A stretch of 64,000 bases of DNA from Dolomedes plantarius (GCA_907164885.2 OU015490.1:11275466-11339465); one strand, 5' to 3'; counted from the first letter of the stretch, positions 24,091 through 38,738 are shown. Notes: generated by a model not told the origin, from the sequence alone. Translations and numbers: made by a program.

Positions 24091-24939
24091 AGGTGCGTGT
24101 AATACATCTGTTCCCAAAATACATCTGCAGCTTTTCTGGCTTTACCTATACACCTCATGGCATATACTAGGCGAAAGTTTATAGCATACTCTGTGAAACA
24201 CTTGCGGATAATCTAGAACTCATAGATGATGTAGAATTTCTACATTTTAAACACGTAATCACTAAACTAATGGCTAATTATTTTCGACTTCCAACATCTA
24301 CATAAACGTCAAGACTATTTGAAGAACTACAGCTTTTACATGTTGAAACTGTATTAATTAAACAGCGAATAATATCAATTTCAATAATGATATTAGAGTT
24401 TCCTTTGAATAAATCTTCATTTGCATCTGAAGAATTTATTTTTTTCCCAGATGCACTCGTATTCATAAGTTCAGAATTGTCAACATTTTTTGCTCTGTTC
24501 CCCAGATTGCCGTAGTATTTCCTTTTACCGAATTTTTTAACTTGAAGCATGGCAAAACGAAGTAAAAATTAGCAAAATACAACAGTTAAAAGATGTATTG
24601 ATGAAAATATACTGACAACCTTTATCAGAAAGCTAAGAAATGAAATAAAACTGCGAGCGATAAAATATGACGCACGTGAATCAAAAGTGTAAACAACTCG
24701 CTTGAATGTCAGGAAAAAAACACACAGCTTGGGAGGTATACGTAACGTTAAAGTTGAAGTTAACATTCGGCGCGTTCGAAATCAAAATAAAAAAAGCAGT
24801 GTAAAAGTTTTAACAGGCAAAGGATTGAAAAAAATGTGTGGCCATTTAAATAGGCCTTTAAATACTCTGTTTACACTTTTAAACTTAACTTTTTTAGCGC
24901 TTTAAGGTTGAAAACTATATAAACTATGTATTTTCAGAA

Positions 24940-25020
24940 TCAGTGAAATGTCCCCAATTTTTTGAGATACGAATTGAAAAATTGATTTTTTTAACGATTT
25001 TGGCGTCCCTGACCCCTTAA
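24940..25020 (-). mobile_element. probable outer end of the Mutator-like element
   Basis: Read on minus, TTAAGGGGTCAGGGACG begins at 25020, about 470 bp upstream of the transposase ATG. In the second Mutator-like element the TTAAGGGGACT end lies about 490 bp upstream of its ATG. No matching opposite end was found. Confidence 0.55.
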
Positions 25021-25071
25021 CCGCAGATACCTCTACAGGCTAGCTCTAGAGACATTCGGGTGCTGGTTGTC

Positions 25072-25263
25072 TATGGGCCTGTTCACATAAGAGTCCGTTG
25101 CGTTGCGTTAAGGAAAAGATGACGTTGAGACGAAAATAAACCAATCATAGGCGTTAAAAATTTCATTGCTAATCGGTTGGAGGCATATGATTGGTTTATT
25201 TTCGTCTCAACGTCATCTTTTCCTTAACGCAACGGAACGGACTCCTATGTGAACAGGCCTTAT
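25072..25263. mobile_element. 186-bp palindromic MITE
   Basis: Arms of about 74 bp (25075-25148 and 25187-25260) are inverted with only a few mismatches. They begin GGCCTGTTCACATA and contain GATGACGTTGAGACG. A 3-bp TAT flanks both sides (25072-25074, 25261-25263). The GGCCTGTT terminus and 3-bp duplication suggest PIF/Harbinger, though that group usually duplicates TTA or TAA. Confidence 0.85.
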
Positions 25264-25336
25264 TAGTAAAGATGTAAGTTTAGACACTCGAAAATAAAGT
25301 TCTTATTCTTGAAAGATTATGTAATCTGTTCAATTC

Positions 25337-25340
<4 letters not shown>

Positions 25341-25420
<80 letters not shown>
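25341..25420. repeat. (CA)n-(TA)n microsatellite, left part
   Basis: CA repeats (25341-25386) pass into TA repeats (25387-25420), interrupted by the block at 25421. Confidence 0.95.
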
Positions 25421-28251
<2,831 letters not shown>

Positions 28252-28253
<2 letters not shown>

Positions 28254-28284
28254 TATATATATATATATATATATACATATATCG
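28252..28284. repeat. (TA)n microsatellite remnant
   Basis: Short TA run between the Tigger element and the next block. Confidence 0.9.
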
Positions 28285-28905
<621 letters not shown>

Positions 28906-29418
28906 TACTTATAGGTAAAAAACAATCTGATGACCATACAGCAAAATCTTCTTTAAAAGAGAGTAACGTACATAACTGTTTACCTTTATGCATTGGTTTA
29001 GTATCATCGTAAAATCCATAAAATCCGTATGAACAGTTACAAAAAATTTGAAGGAAATGGAATGAATATCAGCTAATTTCATTCCGCTGATTCATTTACT
29101 TTTAACATGAAACTATATACATATGAAAGGAAAATCGACATATTTATTGGGTAATGTTATTTTCAATATATAATCCAAAGTCAATATAAGTAGACGCTTA
29201 TAGATTGTCAAAATCAAAATCACCTTAAACGTAGTTAAAAATATAGTCTTAAAATCCATATGATCAATTACAATGATCCGTATGATCTACTGAAATCCGT
29301 ATGAAGAATTACAAAAATCAAATGTAAATAGCACGAAGATCATTTTTCATCCTGCCTATTCGTTTACAATCAACCTACAACTTGATATATTTATGAAAGG
29401 AACGAATCTGTGAAAATA
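28906..29418. other. unannotated AT-rich DNA
   Basis: No recognisable gene; a phrase AAATCCGTATGA recurs several times between 29010 and 29310. Confidence 0.5.
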
Positions 29419-29419
29419 T

Positions 29420-30684
29420 TAGGATGGCCCAAATGAAAGTGAGACTTTTGTTTTAGCGGCAGTGGTTAAATAGTCTTTGCTTTTTTGCCAGTAGATGACA
29501 TTGTACGTTGCGAAACATAGCTGCTAGGGTCAGAAAGTGTCCGTTTATAGTTTAAACGTGCTTCATGAAGATGATTTCGTACGATCAAGTCATAGATTCG
29601 TCTAAACAGATCGAGAGAGCAGTTATTTTATATTTGATGGCAGAAATGAAGTTGTGAGTTTAGCCGAAATTAATCGTCGTAGTAGAGAAGTGTCTTCGCA
29701 TGAGTTTCTGGCACAGTGAACAGTATTCATAGGGCTTAGGGATTTCGTAATGGACGTGTGAGCACGAGACATAACGAGACTTACCCAAGTAAACTTGGTC
29801 ATCACCCAGTAATTAACGCATTGGACAAGATTTGTAGCGGCAATTCCAATGAGCACGTCCTTGACCATTCCTTCCCTCTCTCCACTCTCCTTGCGACTGC
29901 CACATATGTGCCTCATTGGAAAATGTTTTCAAGGCCCATCTTTTTTCTAAATATATTAAGGTCCCGGAAGTCAAGTCGCAAACAACTACGGTCGCGACAC
30001 TCAAGGTATCCAAAATCTAGGGAAGCACTTAGCACCTACGACAAGATGACTCTATGTAGAGGATATGTAGCCATGTACCATTATTACTTCCTGTAGGTTC
30101 ACGTATTATAACGAAAAAAACCGTTACAGGAAAACACCAAATGTCTCACTGTTCTATCCAGCATCAGCAATGACAATTCGTGGACGACAGCACTGTCATC
30201 GTAATTTTCTTAATTTTGTAACGTTTTGTGGCAGAATCAACTTTTTACCAGAAATCTGTTGCACGTGTAGCGAGCAGGGAGTCAAAAACGGCTTCTGTTC
30301 AATTATTCTGTTTTTGATGTATTCTTCTAATTGAAAGGCTTGGATGACTTTTGGGGTTCGAAAAATATTCTACGTCATTGATCTGTAAGTCAAATCATAA
30401 TTCATACTCTTTATCCTTATTGGGTTTTTCATTTCCGCAAAGTTGATACATCCCATATATTCAATTAAATTATGCAATTGTATTATATTAATTGTGCAAG
30501 CGCATTCTATTAATTCTGCTAGTGTATTCTATTAATTGCGCAAACGCATTCTATTAATTTTGCAAATCTATTCTATTAAATGTGCTTATATTATTATTAG
30601 GTTTAAATTCTAAATAAATCTTAAAGCCTTACAGTCCACTAAGTCTATAAATCTAAACACTCACTTTCATTTGGACAATCCTTA
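29420..30684. mobile_element. DNA transposon relic with ~24-bp TIRs
   Basis: GGATGGCCCAAATGAAAGTG at 29422 is inverted at 30660-30682. TA-like dinucleotides lie at the borders, so mariner-type mobility is plausible. The interior has fragments of open frame on both strands (29623-30096), but none is recognisable as a transposase with confidence. Confidence 0.6.
30478..30600 (+). repeat. minisatellite, ~31-bp unit
   Basis: TTCTATTAATT followed by TGCAAACGCA-like sequence repeats about four times (for example near 30508, 30540 and 30570). It lies just inside the right end of the element above. Confidence 0.8.
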
Positions 30685-30689
30685 CATTA

Positions 30690-31270
30690 GGGGTATTTTC
30701 CTTAATCTGTTAAACATGATAATTATAACAAAATATTCAGTATATCAAATGAGATATAATAAAAAAATTCTGACAAAATCATGCTTTATAAAACGCGAAA
30801 TTTGCATGCCTTATTGAAGCAAGAAAGCAATTCCTACTGTCACATCCAAGATACAAAATGCAGGGCAGGGGAATCTCTTTAAGTTTCTAAAAGATCACCA
30901 AACTGATAAACACCATTGCGGTCTTCAAAGGGCCCAAATATGCCTATTTTTCTGTCCATCCTTACAAGTTTTACAAAACAATATTCAGCAGAAAAGTCTT
31001 ATGTAAAATATGGATTTTATAAAATCTCCCCTAAGCAATTTGTTATTTAGTTTCGTAAACATAAATCCTACTCTACACTGAAAGCAAATACTAACAAAAT
31101 GTCGTTTTGTTCAATATGAATACATGACATTATGGACTAAACACCTAATTTATCGTATATGAATTAAGGTTGCTGTGTACTATCGCTATTGAATTCACTT
31201 ACCTCAACCTAGGGAAAAAATGTGTCTGCTATTAACAGCTACATAAATGCTGATAATTCAATATAAATGG
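30690..31270. other. unannotated AT-rich DNA
   Basis: Nothing recognisable. Confidence 0.5.
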
Positions 31271-31274
31271 TATT

Positions 31275-31720
31275 TTCAGATAGCCAGAACTTTTCTGTAC
31301 CTTGCAACAGGATTCATTTTTACCTTGAAACAGGATTCATTTTATAAATTGCGTCCACTAAAGGAATTTTTTGAGAGTTTAAAACATACAATACCAAGAT
31401 TTTTCTCCCGAATAACTTAAATGATAAAATATTATTTACATTAAAAAAACCCGAAAACTAGCCAAAGGTGTAAAATTTCTTTCCCTAATACGCATTTCAA
31501 TTGAAAAAAATCTTTAAATTTAAGTCAACATTCCTTGGACACCTTTTCTCCATTGGTTAACATTGATGTGAGCGAATCCAATAGGGTTATTCCACAGCAG
31601 CCTTAAGAGTGCATCATAAGTTATTGTTATGTGATGGATGATTTTGATCTTGAAATCCTATAGGCATTATCAGATTTTGACTTTGAATCGCCGAAGGACA
31701 TATCTATGTGCTACATAAAT
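31275..31720 (+). repeat. dispersed repeat D, copy 2
   Basis: Matches 10505-10820 (first part) and 33200-33330 (last part, TTGAAATCCTATAGGCATTA and TTTTGACTTTGAATCGC). It has a short internal duplication of CAGGATTCATTTT at 31309-31345. Confidence 0.8.
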
Positions 31721-32055
31721 CTGTATTTTATAAAAAAACTGATTTATTTCCCGGCCTCACTCGGGATTCAGTTTCTGTTATTATTTTTTTACAATGATTA
31801 GCGTCATGTTATGATGGTCTAAAGTGATAACATCTCTTAAACAAATGAATTTCATGTTTTCAGTAACTCGTTAAATCTCCCCGGCCCCATCCCTTTTCGG
31901 GTATCGGCCGTGAATCACTGAAGACAGGTTGCTACGTAGCAATACCTGAATACGCAGTCGAGGGTTAATTTCCGAAGTTCAGTGACATTTTTCATTGCTG
32001 TGGGGCTCGAGGATGCAAGACAAACAGTACAGATCTGTCATCCACTCAAGGCACC

Positions 32056-32342
32056 CCAAGCCCCAGGGCCGCCCAGAGACTTTACTGGGCCTGGTGCAAA
32101 CTTCTGTTGGGGGCCCCAAGGAAAATAAAAAATGCAAAGAGACGAAAGCACACATTCAAATTAAGTTACTCATACTTAAAATTTTATTACATGAATGATT
32201 AACATAGTTATTATATTTCATTGCACTGTTCTCTTGTTATATTTTCTGAGGAAATCTAATAAATATTTTTTTTTAATTTTTGGGCCCCCCCCCGACAGTG
32301 TCCCAGTTGCCCCCCCCCCCTCTGGGCTGCCCTGCCAAGCCC
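32056..32342. mobile_element. 271-bp hAT-type MITE with 8-bp TSD
   Basis: Termini CAGGGCCGCCCAGAG (32064-32078) and CTCTGGGCTGCCCTG (32320-32334) are inverted with one mismatch. The 8-bp CCAAGCCC is duplicated exactly on both sides (32056-32063 and 32335-32342). CAGGG termini with an 8-bp duplication are the hallmark of hAT. The interior is non-coding with C-rich runs. Confidence 0.93.
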
Positions 32343-33160
32343 CTTCATGTATTCAGTAATAAAAAAATTCATTTATTAAATAATTTGTTTTCATTTTCAT
32401 ACTTGCCAGTACACAACATTTTTTCCTTCTATTTTATCATCTGCGACAATGTATAATTCTGATTGATTCCTTGCTCTAGACACTCCCACTTACAGCTGAT
32501 CATGCGAAAAACATTCTTCTGTCAGATCCAGTCCAGTGCTCTCTTCTTTTTCGGACTTTTAAAGCATTACTTTACAGATAGTCAATGATGTTTGAATGGA
32601 TTTATTATTACAGAAAAAGAATCAATAATGTTTGAATGCATTGAGAACACATTCAATAATAAAACACAGAATATCTGATAAATATTATAGAAAAAGTATA
32701 TAACATATTTCATGCTCGGAATTCTTTCTCAAAACTAAATCGTCTACTACGTTTCAAAGCCACTTTCAGACATTCTTAATTAAAATATACACATATTTCA
32801 TGATTGTAATTATTTCTCAAATCTAAATCGTCTGCTATGTTTCAATGTCACTTCAGCTGCATAAATCTTCTAACATAATTTGGGAATGGAACGTCATAGC
32901 GGGATGAAAATAGTCACATTCATCCTCATTTTCCAGGAACACTAAGCCATGTAAATCTCATCAAGGTATGGCTCACGGTTCTTTAGTTTTTGTGACTCAC
33001 ACATAGAGACATGACCCATTTCCCGTTTCTGTTTTATATATAAGATAATAATATAGATTAATATCAAACGACAATTTCTGTTTTTTAAAATAATTATAAA
33101 CCAAAGTTAGAAAAAATAAACATATTTCAAATTGTGTAAAATATTAATATTCCGTAATTA
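32343..33160. other. unannotated AT-rich DNA
   Basis: Contains a local near-duplication of CTCAAAACTAAATCGTCT (32728 and 32817), otherwise nothing recognisable. Confidence 0.5.
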
Positions 33161-33164
33161 TTTT

Positions 33165-33340
33165 CATTAGGATAATTTGCTATTGTCTAATGAAACATTA
33201 AGGTGTGCGAATCCAAATGGGTTAGTACATAGCAGCCTCAAGAGTGCATTATATGTCTTTATGTGTTACGCGATTTTTATCTTGAAATCCTATAGGCATT
33301 ATCAAATTTTGACTTTGAATCGCAGAAGCATTAAACTCTG
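33165..33340 (+). repeat. dispersed repeat D, copy 3 (partial)
   Basis: Corresponds to 31560-31710: GTGTGCGAATCCAAATGGGT, then the TTGAAATCCTATAGGCATTA phrase. Confidence 0.75.
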
Positions 33341-35480
33341 TGATACAAAAACCTGTATTTTGCAAAAGCTAGGAATGTCGATTAATATCTGAAGACAATT
33401 TTTGCCATTAAATAAAAATTATAAATCAACGTTAAAAAACAAACATAAACATATTTTAAATTGAGATAGATGTTGATTTTCCGTAATTATTTTCGGTAGA
33501 CTAAAAGTGATACAAGTAAAATTTCGGGAAATCCTCCTCTCTCATTCAGAATTTAATTACAAAATTTCGAATAATTGTATTCAATGCCGTAGGGTTCATA
33601 CAAATGTTTACGACTCTAGTTAAAATTGTCTAGTTAATGAATAACATATTTTTTTAAATATAATTAAATATTTTTCCCTACGGATAAAAAATGTCTTGTA
33701 AAGATGTATAGAATTATGGTTAGTGTAAAATTTAAAAAATTGAATAAATGTTTATTTTTATTAAGAGAAATAATAATCGTTATTCAGAATTTAAATAAAT
33801 ACACAATTTGATTACTTCTTATCGTAAAAGCAGCTAGTAGAAGCATTGGCTTAAAAAATAAATCTATAGAATCGTTTTCTTTTGTATTTCTTTGGCGTTT
33901 AAAATATGAGTTCAAAAGAAATATGCGAATCTAATTGAGACTATTAACATTTGCGGATAAAATAAATTTCGTTAAACAAATGTAACAAAAATTTAAGACA
34001 CAACAACATGACTTATTGCATTTATAATTACACACTATTTGGCACTTTAGAAGATGTTGAATATATTTTAAATGACACTGTCCTATATTTTAAATAATGG
34101 TTGAAACGTAAAAATACAGATTTTCGTCGTTTTATATTAAACGTATGTGAAGTTCACTGTTTCCTTTACCCTTAAGTTAATGTATATACTAAACAATGAA
34201 CTCACCATTAACAAGATCTGACGGGGTTTTCTATACTAAACTGTTTATTACAACACAATTTTTTTTTTGTAGACAACATAAATACCGTACTGAATTGCTA
34301 GCAGGAATGGGGAATTATTTATCGCGTGTGTTAATCCCGGTAGTTATATTACGGAAACCCTACCAGAATTCAGCAACGACACTGCTTCTACTTCCGCCGC
34401 ACTAACCTTTCCGTCTTCCCTTTATCACCAGGTCGCTGGAACGATAGCTAACTTCAAAACGCTTTCTATAACTTGATTATGTCCTCCTGCTCTACGGCAA
34501 AGCGATTTTCACTCCAATCGCTTTTCGTTCGCTGCTCTCCTCCGTCCAAACTTGCCTCGTAGTGTTTCCTCTCACTGCCGTAAGTGTACGCTATCCACGG
34601 GGATTCGCATACAGTAGAAAAGCGCCGCTCGTTTTCATAAGGCACTTCTTCTTCAAAAGCGATTTATTTAAACCAGAGGGGTTAATTTTGATGCAATACC
34701 TCACAGGTATTACATTTTATTTGAATTCATTTATCTAGATCCATTTATCTTTCTTTCTAATATAACAAAATATAATGGTTTCTAGGTGCAAAGCATTTCA
34801 AACTAGTAATTATTTAGATATTTTCTCCCAATTTACCTGATAAAACACCAAAATTACGTATACAGAAGTTATTTATTGCATTTTTCATAAATTATTCTTG
34901 ACCAAATGTCTTGAACTTATTTAAATACACAAAGGCCAACTCCCAATTGAACACGAGAGACTAATTTTATCAAGTTCAGGTATAATGAATAGCTGGAACA
35001 AATGGAGCTATATCCGTCTCCTCAAGCAATAATTTCTTGATTTGTAATTAGCTGCTAGATAATACTCCATTGCTACTGCATTTGAATTAACCTCTTTTTT
35101 TTCAACTTGCATTCTCTCCAACGTTTCCGTAGTAATTAATAAGATTATTTGAATAGTCTTCGTGAATATGCAAACAGTCAAATATGTATATTTTATTTCT
35201 GCATTATATATAATTAATGAAACTATATTTTTTCATAAGTAAATTGTATAATACCGCAGTGCTACCTTATCAGATATGACTTATTTTTAAGGATTTTAAT
35301 TAAAGTAATTTATACAGGGCAATTATTTGTGAATTATTTGTTCTTATTATTATAGTAAACCCCTCCCCCCCCCCAAAAAAAAAGCAAATGCATGAATGAA
35401 TAGTCTTTACCTTAAACACTAGAAGACTAAAACTGTAGGCATCCAAAAGCATAATTTACTTTAACATTTTATATATCTAT
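33341..35480. other. unannotated DNA with a GC-rich patch at 34300-34660
   Basis: Mostly AT-rich. The patch at 34300-34660 has more G+C and CpG than its surroundings but no frame I can identify. A promoter, an old LTR or an unidentified exon are all possible. Confidence 0.35.
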
Positions 35481-35485
35481 AAGAG

Positions 35486-35840
35486 GTCTCGAGGTAGCCT
35501 TGTGGTAGAGCTCCAGCTTTCGAAGCTGAGAGAACTCGGATCGAATCGAGACATGCGCAATGAAACACCTCCGCATCTCGGCCGGAATTGACACTTTAAT
35601 TCCTCAGGCCGGAAAGTCATTTTATGAGGATGGGAGAGGATGGGAGAGGGTGCGATCCCCCAGATGTCACCCCCAGGGGTGCTTGGTCAAACTTGAGGGG
35701 TCAACTAGCTAAGACGGACTCTGAACCTTGTGGTACTGTATAAACCGGAGTCTCACACTTGAGCCCGTAGCCTATATGGACCTGGTCTAAAACTTCCGGC
35801 CAGGGGAGAATTATAAACAACAACAACAACAACAACAACA

Positions 35841-35843
<3 letters not shown>
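35486..35843 (+). repeat. SINE-A copy 3, best-preserved
   Basis: The tRNA-like head has an A-box region (GAGGTAGCCTTGTGGTAGAG) and a B box (GGATCGAATCG). The body shares CCTATATGGACCTGGTCT and GATCCCCCAGATGTC with the other copies. It ends in (CAA)n at 35817-35843. Confidence 0.85.
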
Positions 35844-35901
<58 letters not shown>

Positions 35902-36834
35902 AGCTTGTCTGTTTGTTTGTCCGCTATAGAATCATAGACTGTTTCACCCACCGGGACCAAATTCGGCACAGTTAATGTTTAGGACCCTAGAAACTTAAAT
36001 CAGCAAAAACGAAGTTTGGGGCTCAATTAGTTTTTTTTTAAATTAATTTTTTTTAATGATTTTTTGTGGCCTTAACAGGTGCGAGTACCCCCTGTGGATA
36101 CAGACCGTTCCCCACAACATGTTATCAGTGAAATCCGAACCTATCCCCCGGGCGGTTATTTCCAACACCTCTTCCCCTGCGCGGGGGAATAGGGGTGCTC
36201 GGGGGGGGAGCTTCATGGTAATAACCTTTGGCCTTGCCTGCCTAACTGACTGACTGACTGACAGATAACGCACAGTCCAAACCGTTGGACATAAAGAGCT
36301 GAAATTTTGCATGGCGATTCTTCTATAGTGGAGTCTATAGTGGAGAGGTGAACTGAGAAAGATTTTTGAAAATTCTTCTTCGATTTTTTAAAATTAAATT
36401 TTTAAGCTGTTTTTCTAATTTTTTTAAGTTTGCATTTAAAATGATAATCTGAGGGTTATAAAATTTATATCACGAGAAAGATCATAAAAATTCATTTAAA
36501 ACGAAATCTTTTTAGAATCTTTACCTCTCTTTTCCGATTTTTGGTGAATTTTTAAAGATTAATTTTTAGAATTTAATTTATGAAATGCTGATCACGTGGT
36601 TTCTTTTCTTTTTTTCTTTTTACTTTAAATTAATTTTGCGTTACGTGCATAACAACGAAATAAATTGACAAAAGAAATATTACAATACGGTAAAAGATAA
36701 AATTTAACCACTAGACTAACTGAGATAGGAGTTTTTTAAGAATGCAGTTCAAATTAGTATGTTTTAACACAACTTTCCCGGGTCTGTTTTGTGTCCTTTG
36801 TTATTTGCAGTTTTTGTCATCACTTGAACCGATT

Positions 36835-36975
36835 TACAATTTGCTTTTTCTACGGTTTTTGGCCTTAGGAAAATTAAAAACCGAATTACAATTCGCTTTT
36901 CTAACGGTTTTTGGCCTTGGGAAAATTAAAAACTGATACGGTTTTTGGCCTGTCGACAATAAAAAACCGAATCAC
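36835..36975 (+). repeat. ~60-bp tandem repeat in Helitron-like element
   Basis: ACGGTTTTTGGCCTT followed by AAAATTAAAAACCGA recurs about three times (36853, 36914, 36949). The last copies are shortened. Confidence 0.85.
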
Positions 36976-37060
36976 CAAAGTAAGGAAAATAGGCTTCGTG
37001 TGGAATCCCGTCTTACTTTGAATAAATAAAGGGTATAATGCATCTTGCACTTTACCGCTT

Positions 37061-37140
37061 GGGTGATGTGGAAAAAAGTGCGTCTCTTGGGTGATGTGGA
37101 AAAAAGTGCGTCTCTAGGGTGATGTGGAACAAACTGAGTT
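37061..37140 (+). repeat. 28-bp tandem repeat, three copies
   Basis: GGGTGATGTGGAAAAAAGTG starts at 37061, 37089 and 37117, exactly 28 bp apart; the third copy is diverged. Confidence 0.95.
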
Positions 37141-37533
37141 TTTAAGGGAAAATAAATAATAAAGGCAAATGCAAATTATAAAACCTATTTCTGATTAAAC
37201 AGTGGATCAAACAAATATAATTAAATATAATTAAACAGTATCTAACAAATATAATTAAACAGCAAACTTATTCAATCCAAACGTGCGAATCACGCAACAC
37301 TGTGTTATTAATTCTCTATAAAATCAGACGTATAATCAGACGAAGGTCCGCAGGCTCAAAGTTTCTTTTTTTCTTTTTGTTTGTATATCATTTCAGTAGA
37401 AACGCGCTAAGCGCAATCTGTCTAGCCAGATGAACATGAAGAACGGGGTTTGCAGCCCAGTATTTTTTTGATGGAATGCATCAAAAATTTTATATCTATA
37501 TATCTACCCGGGCATCGCCGGGCAATAATGCTA

Positions 37534-37534
<1 letters not shown>

Positions 37535-37574
<40 letters not shown>
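37535..37574. repeat. (TA)n and (CA)n microsatellite
   Basis: TA repeats follow the Helitron end directly and lead into ACACACATATACA at the Tc1 border. Confidence 0.95.
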
Positions 37575-37576
<2 letters not shown>

Positions 37577-37578
<2 letters not shown>

Positions 37579-38736
37579 GTCCAGTCATATTAATGTGACC
37601 ACCGCCTACTCTTGACATCAACGTTAAATAACCAATCGCAGAAACCACGTGTCATCAGCAAATTTGGTGGATATATAAAGTGGGTTGTAAGCATTCGGAA
37701 AGCATTTCAGTTCTTGCAGTGATGCAGAAACGGAGCGATTTATCCGATGTCCAAAACGGCATGATCATTGGCTTTCGGGCAAAGGGTGGAAGCATTTCCG
37801 AAACAGCTAATTTGGTAAACTGTTCGCGGGCCGCCGTTGTAAAAGTATACCGTGCATGGCAAAATGGCTCTATCCAAAATCAGGAACGACGGCTGCGGAG
37901 ACTCGTTCGAGCGAATAGACGTGCAATCGCTGAGCAACTGACCATCCATATGAACCAAGGGGCTACCAACAGTGTCTCCACAACGAAGGTTCAGCGAACA
38001 TTGTAGTATATGGGCCTCCGCAGCAGACGCCTGGTTAATGCACCTATGCTGACGCTGTTCATCGGTGACGAAGGCTGGAATTTGCACGCCAGTACCGCGA
38101 CTGGACCTCCACTGAGTGGATACAGGTGGCTTTTTCCGATGAATCGCGTTTTATGCTCTATCGGACAGGGCGTATACGGTGTGACACATCTGAAAGCAAA
38201 CATCCTGCCACAATTGCCGGAAGGGTCTAAGCTGGAGGAGGGATCATTATGATCTGGGGAATATTTTCGTGTTATTCTCTGGGTCCCCTCATCATTGTGG
38301 AAGGCACGATGGATCGACAAAAGTATGCATTTATTCTTGTGGACCATGTTCACCCCTACATGCGAATTGTTTTTCCTCAGGATGATGGCATCAACCAGCA
38401 GGACAATGCGAGGTGTCATACAGCTCGCAGTGTACGTGCGTGGTTCGAAGAGCCCCAGGATGAGTTTACCGTACTCCCTTGGCCAGCAAATTCCCCGGAC
38501 TTGAACCCAATCGAGAATCTGTGGGACCACATCGATCGGATTGTTCGAACCATTCATCCTCGAACGAGTAACCTACCGCAGTTGGCCACGGCACTGGAGT
38601 CGGCATGGCTCAACATCCCAGTGAACACCTTCAGGAACCCAATTGACACTCTTCCTGCACGTCTCGCAGCTGTCCGCTCTGCGAAAGGTGGTTATTCTGG
38701 ATTTTGACAGGTGGTCGCATCAATGCGACTGGACTG

Positions 38737-38738
<2 letters not shown>
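37577..38738 (+). mobile_element. Tc1-like transposon, near full length
   Basis: Inverted ends CAGTCCAGTCATATTAATG (37577) and its counterpart ending at 38736 (CAGTCCAGTCGCATTGATG on minus) match with a few changes. A TA follows at 38737-38738; the left flank reads CA, probably a mutated TA. About 1.16 kb. TA arrays lie on both sides. Confidence 0.9.
37720..38707 (+). pseudogene. Tc1-family transposase, frameshifted
   Basis: The frame starts at ATG 37720 (MQKRSDLSDVQNGMI) with paired-like helix-turn-helix sequence (ETANLVNCSRAAVVKVYRAW). A TAG stop is at 38004-38006, and the central part up to about 38250 is in other frames, where FSDESRFML holds the first catalytic Asp. From 38249 the frame is open to the stop at 38707. 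It contains QQDNARCHTA (second Asp) and SPDLNPIENLWD (catalytic Glu), with 36 residues between Asp and Glu by my count. The total of about 330 codons is full family length. Inactive because of the stop and shifts, but only mildly decayed. Confidence 0.88.

Larger units (their letters stand above)
22882..24111. mobile_element. 1.2-kb non-autonomous element inserted in the Mutator-like gene
   Basis: The termini ACAGATGTGTTAGACGCACC (22882) and its near complement (ending 24111) are inverted. They are followed on both sides by GGCGAC/GTCGCC-type motifs. The host gene's reading frame stops at one side (VFW) and resumes at the other (EGVMNIPP), which defines the insertion. The interior has no reading frame. 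Target duplication is not clean; both flanks share TTCC followed by an A/T-rich stretch. Confidence 0.8.
18115..24550 (-). pseudogene. Mutator-like transposase pseudogene, split by two insertions
   Basis: Three minus-strand blocks form one transposase of about 570 codons. Block 1 (24550-24112) starts at ATG 24550 and includes the N-terminal CKSC zinc-like pair and CIGKARKAADVFW. Block 2 (22881-22092) has VAGLDGTWQKWDHTSLN (probable first catalytic Asp), FGDGDSKGF (probable second), ECVGHVQKIMGSRLR and GLCPTGPESWC. Block 3 (18571-18115) continues with MGEAYSHSHSMPEAVL and LLQKCMHGCTQNTNKSFNS. The order and wording match the invertebrate family annotated as Mutator-like transposase. Stops and frameshifts (a stop after the VGSRK of block 1, others near 22180) make it dead. 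Blocks 2 and 3 are separated by an 8-bp-TSD element at 18572-22083; taking that out joins them in frame. Blocks 1 and 2 are separated by a second element at 22882-24111. Confidence 0.88.
35845..37534 (+). mobile_element. non-autonomous Helitron-like element
   Basis: The 3' end (about 37505-37534) has a CCCGG/CCGGG hairpin (37508-37523) followed by CTAG and then a T, the Helitron 3' signature and A/T target. The 5' end lies in or next to the TA array 35845-35899, where GAGCTTGTCTGTTTGTTTGT begins. The interior has GACTGACTGACTGACAGATAA at 36245-36265, a phrase common in arthropod Helitrons. No Rep/helicase is present. The exact 5' TC end cannot be fixed because of the microsatellite. Confidence 0.7.

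Noticed and set aside
34300..34660. CpG-richer patch as a promoter island
   Set aside because: No downstream gene and no core promoter that can be told from background; recorded only as an unassigned patch.
37991..38557. 188-residue minus-strand frame
   Set aside because: Antisense shadow of the Tc1 transposase, whose motifs are on plus.
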